64,000 nucleotides of DNA from contig NZ_CARBVX010000006.1 in assembly GCF_948948975.1 (NCBI RefSeq), forward strand, positions 1 through 64,000, in the 5' to 3' direction. A program made the position numbers and the translations under genes. Below the pieces are notes generated by a model, which saw only the letters and a program-made list of their open reading frames with translations, searched no databases and was not told the DNA's origin. How positions within the stretch are numbered: the first letter of the stretch is position 1; each line of letters starts with the position of its first letter. Source of the DNA: an uncultured Lactobacillus sp. (GTDB lineage Bacteria; Bacillota; Bacilli; Lactobacillales; Lactobacillaceae). Positions 55,230 through 62,071 of this stretch are shown here, piece by piece.

Positions 55230-56066
55230 ATGACAGTGATGACCATTGGCGAAGCTTTAAAAGAAACTAGAAAAAATCTAGGATTATCTCAAACTGAGAT
55301 GGCATATCCTATTCTAACGAAATCTTATTATTCTAAAATTGAACGAGGAATCCACGAGATTAATGCCAGGGATTTAATTAAGATTTTAGAGATGCATGAT
55401 GTTGATATTAGTAAATTTCTAGTAAAATGCGGGGTTAAGGATAATAGAATTGATAAAGAATATTGGGGAGAGCAGTTAAGCCAGGCATACTATGATCAAG
55501 ACTTGAATAAGGTTAAAGAACTAGAATTAGAAATACCAAATATTAAAACAGATAACTATACTAAAGATCTTTTAAAATCGATGATTATTCTGAATAAGGC
55601 AAATTTAAAGGGAAGTATAGATACGTTACCTGATGAAATAAAAGAACATGTTAAATCTCTAATTTTCAAAGCAGAAAATTGGAATAACGAAAATCTCAGT
55701 TTATTCTCAATTAGTCTTCCTTTATGGTCAGATCAAGAACTGAAACCAATAGTAACCTTTCTTTTGAAAAAATATATTAATATTGAAAACTTTCCACGAG
55801 AGATGCAAATTTTAGTTTCTTCAATAATGGTTAATTATCTGTCCCTATTGATTCGATCATCATCACAAAATTTAGACTTAGTAGAAGATATATTCATTTT
55901 ATTAGACAATTTACCAGTAAAACCATTAAATTGCTTTGGAAAAATAATGAAAAATTTTTATCGAGCATATTTTCAAGGCGATGAGGAAAAAAAACAGGAT
56001 ATCCTAGACTTTTTTACTAACAACGATATGAATAAAATTTCTGAAATTTTAAAGGTGTCAATTTAG
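55230..56066 (+). CDS. Rgg-family transcriptional regulator (rgg3)
   Basis: A 278-residue Rgg protein: XRE helix-turn-helix at about 5-65 (ALKETRKNLGLSQTEMAYPI...YYSKIERG) and helical C-terminal domain (VNYLSLLIRSSSQNLDLVED and similar). Either ATG 55230 (after AAGAAAGAAG) or ATG 55239 is the start. First gene of the accessory island between groEL and mutS. Downstream are an 8-codon frame, a secreted protein and a small membrane protein, an arrangement like ropB-speB of Streptococcus pyogenes. Confidence 0.85.
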   Translation: MTVMTIGEALKETRKNLGLSQTEMAYPILTKSYYSKIERGIHEINARDLIKILEMHDVDISKFLVKCGVKDNRIDKEYWGEQLSQAYYDQDLNKVKELELEIPNIKTDNYTKDLLKSMIILNKANLKGSIDTLPDEIKEHVKSLIFKAENWNNENLSLFSISLPLWSDQELKPIVTFLLKKYINIENFPREMQILVSSIMVNYLSLLIRSSSQNLDLVEDIFILLDNLPVKPLNCFGKIMKNFYRAYFQGDEEKKQDILDFFTNNDMNKISEILKVSI

Positions 56067-56098
56067 ACACTTTTTATTTTGCACTAAAGATGTGAGTA

Positions 56099-56114
56099 AA
56101 ATGATAAATATAAA
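56099..56114 (+). promoter_or_regulatory. Promoter-like element shared with rgg2
   Basis: AAATGATAAATATAAA, identical to 38040-38055. It contains TATAAA without a -35 box, as expected for an activator-dependent promoter. Confidence 0.45.
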
Positions 56115-56158
56115 AAATAAGTGAAAAATATCAAAGAAACGAGCGTGGGGTGAGAGAT

Positions 56159-56185
56159 ATGGGATCATGGTATCAATTTAAATAA
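56159..56185 (+). CDS. Putative leaderless signal peptide, 8 residues
   Basis: MGSWYQFK, starting 6 bases after GGGGTG. It sits between rgg3 and a secreted protein gene, the position of the 8-residue leaderless SIP signal between ropB and speB. Too short for any statistical support; put forward because of position, ribosome binding site and aromatic content. Confidence 0.3.
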   Translation: MGSWYQFK

Positions 56186-56191
56186 CCGGCT

Positions 56192-56217
56192 TTGTAAAAA
56201 ATATATTTTTTTACAAC
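56192..56217 (+). repeat. AT-only hairpin before the secreted protein gene
   Basis: TTGTAAAAAA / TTTTTTACAA arms. Could be a weak attenuator or a regulator site. Confidence 0.35.
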
Positions 56218-56272
56218 TATTTGTACATATATAAATAGTAGGAGAAATTTGTTTACTAGGAGAAAAGTAATA

Positions 56273-56899
56273 ATGAAAAATAAAAAGATCTTTTTAGGTA
56301 TATCTTTGTTTGCACTGGGTATAATTTTTTTGAATAGTAATGGTAATGCGAAGGCTGCTACAGAAGATTCTAACTATAAGTACAGTTCAATAAGTATAGC
56401 TAATAGTGATATTCAAAGCATAGACCCATATATCATTATTTTAAATAATCAATTTGCATTATCTGCTGAAGGTAGAAAAATGTTATCGGAAGATCAAATT
56501 AAGGAAGCTGAATATTTAATCCGATCATCAAACACATATATAGCAAATAATGGATTAATCATTGATCCAGAAACTAAGGAAGCAATTGTATATAGTCCTT
56601 TTGTATCATTTGCAGCTTATAATAAGCATTATACATATGCATGGAAATGGTTTGGAGGGAGGTATTATTTCACATCGAATGCAGCTGTGACAGAACTAGT
56701 TTATAAATTTAGGCAGCATGCTAATAATTTAACTGGAGTAGGATTGATTAGTGGTCCTGCAGGAACTATTTTAGCGGGAGCAGCTGCTTGGAAATATAAC
56801 CAAATTGCTAATGATCTAGAAAATTATAATCATTCTCATAATCAGATTTATATGGATTTGAATTGGAACATGACATATAGTTTTCATATTTTACAATAA
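56273..56899 (+). CDS. Secreted protein of unknown function (rgg3 target?)
   Basis: A 208-residue protein with a clear signal peptide (MKNKKIFLGISLFALGIIFL, cleavage after AKA near 28). The mature part holds an aromatic-rich segment (YNKHYTYAWKWFGGRYYFTS) followed by a glycine/alanine-rich hydrophobic helix (LISGPAGTILAGAAAWKY) reminiscent of membrane-active peptides. ATG 56273 is chosen because AGGAGAAAAG lies 5 bases upstream; the frame to 56249 is earlier. The next gene is a small membrane protein. A bacteriocin-like or host-directed role is possible; no family recognised. Confidence 0.65.
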   Translation: MKNKKIFLGISLFALGIIFLNSNGNAKAATEDSNYKYSSISIANSDIQSIDPYIIILNNQFALSAEGRKMLSEDQIKEAEYLIRSSNTYIANNGLIIDPETKEAIVYSPFVSFAAYNKHYTYAWKWFGGRYYFTSNAAVTELVYKFRQHANNLTGVGLISGPAGTILAGAAAWKYNQIANDLENYNHSHNQIYMDLNWNMTYSFHILQ

Positions 56900-56914
56900 T
56901 GGAATGAGTTACGT

Positions 56915-57154
56915 ATGAATAACCAATTTCAATTTTATCTTATAATACTATCAATAATCGTGAGTTTTATTCTCTATTATATTATTCGACCGAGAATCCC
57001 AATTTTATACGAAGCGTTAGTATGTACGTATGTGACTTTATTTTGTCTGTATTTAGTAATACAAGGGGAATACATACTATTAATCGGAGTAGTTATTTTT
57101 ACTGTATTATCTATTTACTATTGGAAAAAATATTATACTAAAAAAAGTAACTAA
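56915..57154 (+). CDS. Small three-helix membrane protein, possible immunity protein
   Basis: A 79-residue protein with three hydrophobic segments (FYLIILSIIVSFILYYIIRP, LVCTYVTLFCLYLVI, ILLIGVVIFTVLSIYYW) and a basic tail. It lies 15 bases after the secreted protein gene, so cotranscribed. Size and layout fit immunity proteins that accompany secreted toxins; inferred from context. Confidence 0.55.
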   Translation: MNNQFQFYLIILSIIVSFILYYIIRPRIPILYEALVCTYVTLFCLYLVIQGEYILLIGVVIFTVLSIYYWKKYYTKKSN

Positions 57155-57216
57155 TTCTTTAAATAATAAATTTTGGATTAATTAACTATTTTTAATAAAA
57201 AAATAATTTTATATAG

Positions 57217-57222
57217 TATAAT
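57217..57222 (+). promoter_or_regulatory. -10 box of the peptide/ABC unit
   Basis: TATAAT, consensus, with no usable -35 (AATAAA); suggests activator-dependent transcription starting near 57229. Confidence 0.5.
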
Positions 57223-57255
57223 CTAATAAAAATATTAAATAAGGAGGATTAAATT

Positions 57256-57306
57256 ATGCCGACAGTAGTATTAAATGCTCATCAAAATTTACAAGACAAT
57301 AAATAG
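57256..57306 (+). CDS. Putative 16-residue peptide gene
   Basis: MPTVVLNAHQNLQDNK, preceded at ideal spacing by a perfect AAGGAGG (57241-57247) and a consensus -10 box. It lies 57 bases before an ABC exporter gene that has its own AAGGAGG. The peptide is hydrophilic, unlike an SHP, and has no double-glycine leader. It could be a leaderless export substrate, a RiPP precursor, a signal, or a leader peptide that controls the transporter. No relatives recognised. Confidence 0.45.
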   Translation: MPTVVLNAHQNLQDNK

Positions 57307-57363
57307 GTGAGCGGAGAATAATTACAATTCATTTTGTTGAATCCGTTCATCAAGGAGGACAAA

Positions 57364-59127
57364 ATGAATCACGTTAAAAAATTAAATCAGTACTTCAAAG
57401 AATTAGCTAGAACTTATTATTTATTCTTTAAATCAGCACCTCTAATTGCGATTTGCGTTTTATTATTAGCACCCTTGCAAGCGGTAGTTCCGTTAATTGC
57501 CGTAGCAGCTGGACAAAAGGTAATTGATCAAGTTACTACTCATTCACCCTTTATGGAAATGATCATTGTATGGATTGTAGCGACTGCGTTTCAACAGTTT
57601 TTACCATCTTTATCAACAATGGTGCAGGGAATTTTAACTGATAAATTAACAGGTTTTATTAACATTAGTTTGATGAAGAAATCTGAAGATCTACAGTCAA
57701 TTAGGATTTTTGACGACAGTAAATACTTTGATGATTTACAAATGCTTCGAGATGATGCAAGCTGGCGTCCAGTTAACTTAATTGTTTTTGGAGTATCAGT
57801 TTTGCAGTCGTTTCTAACGTTAGCTTTTATGTTAGTGTACTTGGCTCGTTATAATTGGTGGCTGGCGCTTTTATTATTAGTTGTAATGGTGCCGCAGAGT
57901 ATTTCTTACTACCGTATTCAGCAGCAATCATTTGAAACAATGGTTGAAAGAAGCAAGAATGCAAGATATCTACATTACTATAGTAGTTTGTTGTTAGACC
58001 GCAGGGATGCTAAAGAAGTTCGACTTTTTAATATGTTTCCTAAAATTATTGAAAAGTATACGACCTTATTTGAACAGACTAAAAGGGATGTAAATCAAAT
58101 TCGTAAAAAGCAACTCGCTGTTAGTTCATTATTTGTTCTTCTAACTGTTGGAGTGTTTGGTTACGGTTTTTATTGGTTTACTAACTCGGTAAGAACAGGT
58201 GCTCTAGAAGTTGGCGTTTTGTTGATGTTTGTTTCTGTAATTGGTTATATTTCCACAAGTATGGCACGAGTAGTGGAAGATAGCAGTCTACTTTATGATT
58301 CCTTACTGTGGATTGAAAAGTACTTTAATTTTCTTGAATATCACGATGATTTTAAAAATGGAAAGCAAGAATTTCCTGATGAGTTTAAGAAGATTGAAGT
58401 TAAGGATCTTTCATTTACATACCCATTTTCTGATGATGAAGTTTTACACAATATTAGTTTTTCAGTAAATAGTGGCGAAAAGATCGCAATTGTTGGTGAA
58501 AATGGATCAGGAAAATCTATTTTAGTAAAGTTGTTAATGCGATTTTATGACCCGACTACTGGAGCTATTTCGATTGATGATGATAATTTAAAAGATTTTA
58601 ATATTTTTGACTTACATAAAAATTTATCAGCTACTTTTCAAGATTTTTCTCGTTTTAAGTTAACGCTTAAAGAAAATGTAACTACGGGATATTCATTTAA
58701 TGAAGAGCGAGTAAATAATGTTTTGAAAGCTGCAGGCTTAGAGAATTTGCTCGCTAATGATCATCTGCACCTAAGTACGATTCTAGCTAAAGATTTTAAA
58801 AATGGGACTGACTTGTCTGGTGGTCAATGGCAGAAGATTGCTTTAGCACGAGACTTATACGCAAATGGTAAAATTGAATTTTTAGATGAACCAACAGCAG
58901 CGTTAGATGCTAAGAGTGAAGCAGAAATTTATGAGCGCTTTTTAAGAGAAAATAACCAAAAAACGATATTCTTTGTTACGCACAGACTATCTGCAGTTAA
59001 GTTTGCTGATAAAGTACTCTTTCTTGATAGTGGAAAAGTTAGTGGCTTTGATACTCATGCTAATTTATTGCATAAAAATGCAAACTATCAAGAAATGTAT
59101 AACTTACAGAAAAATGCATATATTTAA
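57364..59127 (+). CDS. ABC transporter, fused membrane and ATPase domains
   Basis: A 587-residue half-transporter: six membrane segments in the first 310 residues, then an ABC domain with Walker A GENGSGKSI (about 378-386), signature LSGGQWQK, Walker B IEFLDEPTAALD and VTHRLSAV. No C39 peptidase domain, so it does not cut double-glycine leaders. ATG 57364 follows AAGGAGG; the frame to 57334 precedes that site. It presumably exports a peptide, perhaps the 16-residue product encoded upstream. Confidence 0.88.
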   Translation: MNHVKKLNQYFKELARTYYLFFKSAPLIAICVLLLAPLQAVVPLIAVAAGQKVIDQVTTHSPFMEMIIVWIVATAFQQFLPSLSTMVQGILTDKLTGFINISLMKKSEDLQSIRIFDDSKYFDDLQMLRDDASWRPVNLIVFGVSVLQSFLTLAFMLVYLARYNWWLALLLLVVMVPQSISYYRIQQQSFETMVERSKNARYLHYYSSLLLDRRDAKEVRLFNMFPKIIEKYTTLFEQTKRDVNQIRKKQLAVSSLFVLLTVGVFGYGFYWFTNSVRTGALEVGVLLMFVSVIGYISTSMARVVEDSSLLYDSLLWIEKYFNFLEYHDDFKNGKQEFPDEFKKIEVKDLSFTYPFSDDEVLHNISFSVNSGEKIAIVGENGSGKSILVKLLMRFYDPTTGAISIDDDNLKDFNIFDLHKNLSATFQDFSRFKLTLKENVTTGYSFNEERVNNVLKAAGLENLLANDHLHLSTILAKDFKNGTDLSGGQWQKIALARDLYANGKIEFLDEPTAALDAKSEAEIYERFLRENNQKTIFFVTHRLSAVKFADKVLFLDSGKVSGFDTHANLLHKNANYQEMYNLQKNAYI

Positions 59128-59136
59128 TGTTAGAAA

Positions 59137-59170
59137 AATTCTTCATGCAATTAGGCATGGAGAATTTTTT
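59137..59170 (+). terminator. Repeated terminator, copy 1
   Basis: AATTCTTCATGC / GCATGGAGAATT hairpin with T6. Loop AATTAG differs from copies 2 and 3. Confidence 0.85.
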
Positions 59171-59296
59171 GATTGTAAAAAGTAGATTTATATCCTTATT
59201 GTTTAAATTAATTTAAATATTATCCAGCTGGTGTTACAAATAGTGGTAAAAGTAATACTATATCTATATGGGGTGATAAATATAATATCTGAATCT

Positions 59297-59458
59297 ATGA
59301 ATTTTAGGCTAGATAAGGCAAGTAAGAGAAATTCAGACTTAGACGAAGAAAGTAAAAAAGAAATGATACGAGTCTTGGCAGTAGAGAATGGCTTAATAGA
59401 AGATACCGATAGAGACGTTAAAAGTCTTGATAAGTATTTTAAAGATCTGGGTACCTAA
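59297..59458 (+). CDS. Short hypothetical protein, possibly a remnant
   Basis: A 53-residue highly charged helical frame (MNFRLDKASKRNSDLDEESK...). No good ribosome binding site; an in-frame GTG at 59273 is an alternative start. The following 59459-59636 has broken frames (for example T-T-H-R-E-L-R-K-G-N-L-D before a stop), suggesting decay of a once longer gene or gene pair. Confidence 0.3.
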   Translation: MNFRLDKASKRNSDLDEESKKEMIRVLAVENGLIEDTDRDVKSLDKYFKDLGT

Positions 59459-59636
59459 AAAATGTACAATATTATACTTTCTACTATCTAATGATGAAAT
59501 AAAAGAAGTTACTGAAGCGATCCATTAGTTATTTACTATTGCGTTGATAAGAAGAAAATCTAAGGTTTACCACTATTACGACTCATCGTGAATTAAGAAA
59601 AGGAAATTTAGATTAAGATAGAAATACTAAACGTTG

Positions 59637-59672
59637 AATTCTTCATGCAAGCAGGCATGGAGAATTTTTTTT
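59637..59672 (+). terminator. Repeated terminator, copy 2
   Basis: Same hairpin with loop AAGCAG; identical over about 34 bases to copy 3 at 61953. Confidence 0.85.
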
Positions 59673-59762
59673 ATAATTTCGTATAAAAACAGAGTGAAGA
59701 TCAATTCTAATTGACTTAAAATTATTGGTAAATAAAGAAATAGGAAAAATACGGTGGAAACA

Positions 59763-60584
59763 ATGGAAAGAACCGAGATAGGCAAATTTTTATATCAAGA
59801 ACGTAAAAAGAGACACTTAACACAGAAAAATTTTCTAGGTGGAATAGTTTCCGTTTCCCAGTATTCACGTGTAGAAAGTGGAGAGCAAGACTTAAGGACA
59901 AGTGATTTTTTTAAAATAGTACAGTTGAATCATATCAATATTACTAATTTATTAAATCCAAATGATCAAAGAGATAATAAGGAACTAGAAGATAAAAAAT
60001 TAAATGAATTGGCTATTGCATTTTATGAACGAGACCTTGATAAGATAAAGCAAATTAAAGACGAGTCTAAGAAAAATGATGCTTTTACTACTTTACTATT
60101 AAACGCTACTTTGATGGAAAAAATTTTAGAAAATAATCTTGATGACCTTGATCCAAAAATAATAGAAAAATTTTCAAAAAAACTAGATGAAGCTGAAGAT
60201 TGGACAACAGATAAGATTTTTCTACAGCTATTTGGAAGTTCAATGATGATCTTTAATATGGATCGATTGAATATGTATATGAAGAAAATTGTGAAAAGAT
60301 ATGGAAACACAATAAATCAATATTCTTTTGAAAGACAGAGAAGAATAGGGTCTATCTGTATTAATTATTTAGGGAGAAGCTATAAAGACAATGATAGAAC
60401 TCAATTAAGTCAAGTTTTGTTGATCCTTTATAATATGTCAGCTATTCCAGATTTATTAATGTATAAGTTACTTGGCCAATATTTTGAAGCATTATTTACA
60501 AATGATAGAGAAAAAGCTGATGAGTTGCTAAAAGTGTTATCTTTCTCAGGTTATGAGATATTCGTAATGAACTTGCCAAAATAA
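59763..60584 (+). CDS. Rgg-family transcriptional regulator (rgg4)
   Basis: A 273-residue Rgg protein with XRE helix-turn-helix at about 2-62 (EIGKFLYQERKKRHLTQKNF...QYSRVESGEQDL) and the helical C-terminal domain (ICINYLGRSYKDNDRTQLSQ). GTG 59754 is an alternative start; ATG 59763 is preferred as GGTGG lies 6 bases upstream. It is followed by an MFS transporter, and the pair is enclosed by two identical terminator repeats, so it looks like a self-contained cassette. Confidence 0.83.
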   Translation: MERTEIGKFLYQERKKRHLTQKNFLGGIVSVSQYSRVESGEQDLRTSDFFKIVQLNHINITNLLNPNDQRDNKELEDKKLNELAIAFYERDLDKIKQIKDESKKNDAFTTLLLNATLMEKILENNLDDLDPKIIEKFSKKLDEAEDWTTDKIFLQLFGSSMMIFNMDRLNMYMKKIVKRYGNTINQYSFERQRRIGSICINYLGRSYKDNDRTQLSQVLLILYNMSAIPDLLMYKLLGQYFEALFTNDREKADELLKVLSFSGYEIFVMNLPK

Positions 60585-60631
60585 TTTGCAAATTTGCAAA
60601 TTTTAACAAATATAGCTGAGAAATGATTATA

Positions 60632-60643
60632 GTTTAATTAAAC
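60632..60643. promoter_or_regulatory. Palindrome between rgg4 and the transporter
   Basis: GTTTAATTAAAC, perfect 12-base palindrome, with AAATGATTATA just before it, similar to the element after rgg2 and rgg3. A direct repeat of TTTGCAAA lies at about 60588-60600. Candidate Rgg4 site. Confidence 0.35.
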
Positions 60644-60688
60644 ATTTATTCAATCGCTAGAAAATAATAATATGAAAGGGCTCACTCT

Positions 60689-61948
60689 ATGAACGAATAT
60701 TTAAAAAATATAAAGTACCGTACCCTTCTAAATTCTGACTTAATTGATTCAATTGGTAATAGCTTATATGATATTGTTTTTGTCATTTATGCTAGTACTG
60801 TTCCAAATAAATCTCTTGCTGTTTCACTCGCTTCAATGGCTACTATAGTACCGGCTTTATTATCAGTGATAATTGGTGTTTGGGCAGATCGAGCTTCTAA
60901 AAAAGTAAACTATATGATTCTTACTCGTTTGAGCCAGGCACTACTTTTTATGGCACTCGCATTTTTAATCGGTTTGAATAAATCTTTTGGACTATTTTTA
61001 GTATTGCTGCTGATTAATATCATTTCAGATATTTTAGGAAATTTTGGAAATGGTTTATCGCTTCCGCTCCTGCAGCATTCGGTTGCTGAAAAAGATTTAA
61101 ACTCAGCCATGGGATTATATACTGCTTCTAACACCACTATTCAATTAATTTTCCAGGCTATTGGAGCTACATTAATTGTCGGTTTTAATTATAATTATCC
61201 GCTTTTTGGATTGATTAATGCAGTGACATTTAGTCTTGCTGGACTAATTATTTTTGCTCATAGGCAACAACTCCAAGTTGCTGAGAGTCAGATAAAAAGT
61301 CTGAATACTGACAATGCAGAATCAAATAGCTCTATCAAAAATTCATTTAATCTTTTAACTAGAAAAAAGAGATTATTAATAATTATAATATTAGCTGTTG
61401 GCATCAATTTTTTAGGTGCAGCCATGATTCCATTAATTAATGTCTCACTTTTAAAATATAAAGCATTATATTTTTTTAATTATGGGTATACTGTGGCTGG
61501 AATAAACATTCTATTTTCAGTAGGTACTATTTTAGGTGCTTTATTTGTTAATGATTTTTTTAAGAAAAGTTCTATTGAGAGTTTGCTAAGTTACTGTTCA
61601 CTTTCCTTGTTACTAGCTATCGTACTTATTAGACATACATCGTTTTGGCTATTAGCAATTATTATTTTAATTACAGGATATTTAGCTGGAAAAATAAATC
61701 CTCGCCTCAGTGCTTTAATTATGACGATAGTACCTGATACGCAGTTGGCATCTACAAATGGTCTTTTTCAAATGTTAGTATTAATTGGTGCGCCTATAGG
61801 ACAAGTATTATTTTTAGGAATAGCAAATGGATTTTCTCCTTTATATAGCTGGATTCTATTTTCAATATTGGCTGTAGTTTTAGTGATTATAACTTCCTTT
61901 TTCAAAGTGAAATTAAAAAGATCTATATCACTCTCAGTTGATGAATAG
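60689..61948 (+). CDS. MFS transporter of the rgg4 cassette
   Basis: A 419-residue membrane protein with twelve predicted segments in two halves split by a hydrophilic loop (about 195-225). IVPALLSVIIGVWADRASKK and GNFGNGLSLPLLQHSVAEKD resemble the MefA/YfmO-type drug-efflux group (MFS_3 or related). GAAAGGG precedes the ATG. It is probably the output of Rgg4; whether it exports a drug, a peptide or another compound is not visible. Confidence 0.8.
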   Translation: MNEYLKNIKYRTLLNSDLIDSIGNSLYDIVFVIYASTVPNKSLAVSLASMATIVPALLSVIIGVWADRASKKVNYMILTRLSQALLFMALAFLIGLNKSFGLFLVLLLINIISDILGNFGNGLSLPLLQHSVAEKDLNSAMGLYTASNTTIQLIFQAIGATLIVGFNYNYPLFGLINAVTFSLAGLIIFAHRQQLQVAESQIKSLNTDNAESNSSIKNSFNLLTRKKRLLIIIILAVGINFLGAAMIPLINVSLLKYKALYFFNYGYTVAGINILFSVGTILGALFVNDFFKKSSIESLLSYCSLSLLLAIVLIRHTSFWLLAIIILITGYLAGKINPRLSALIMTIVPDTQLASTNGLFQMLVLIGAPIGQVLFLGIANGFSPLYSWILFSILAVVLVIITSFFKVKLKRSISLSVDE

Positions 61949-61952
61949 TATA

Positions 61953-61988
61953 AAATTCTTCATGCAAGCAGGCATGGAGAATTTTTTT
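61953..61988 (+). terminator. Repeated terminator, copy 3
   Basis: Loop AAGCAG; nearly identical to copy 2. Last element before mutS. Confidence 0.88.
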
Positions 61989-62026
61989 GCACCTCAAGAG
62001 TTAACATTTTTAAGTGATTTTTACGT

Positions 62027-62032
62027 TATAAT
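62027..62032 (+). promoter_or_regulatory. -10 box of mutS
   Basis: TATAAT 40 bases before the mutS start; the nearest -35-like TTAACA (62001-62006) is at a long 20-base spacing. Confidence 0.4.
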
Positions 62033-62071
62033 AGAACATAGGTTTTTGGAAGAAAGGATATTTGGTAACGA

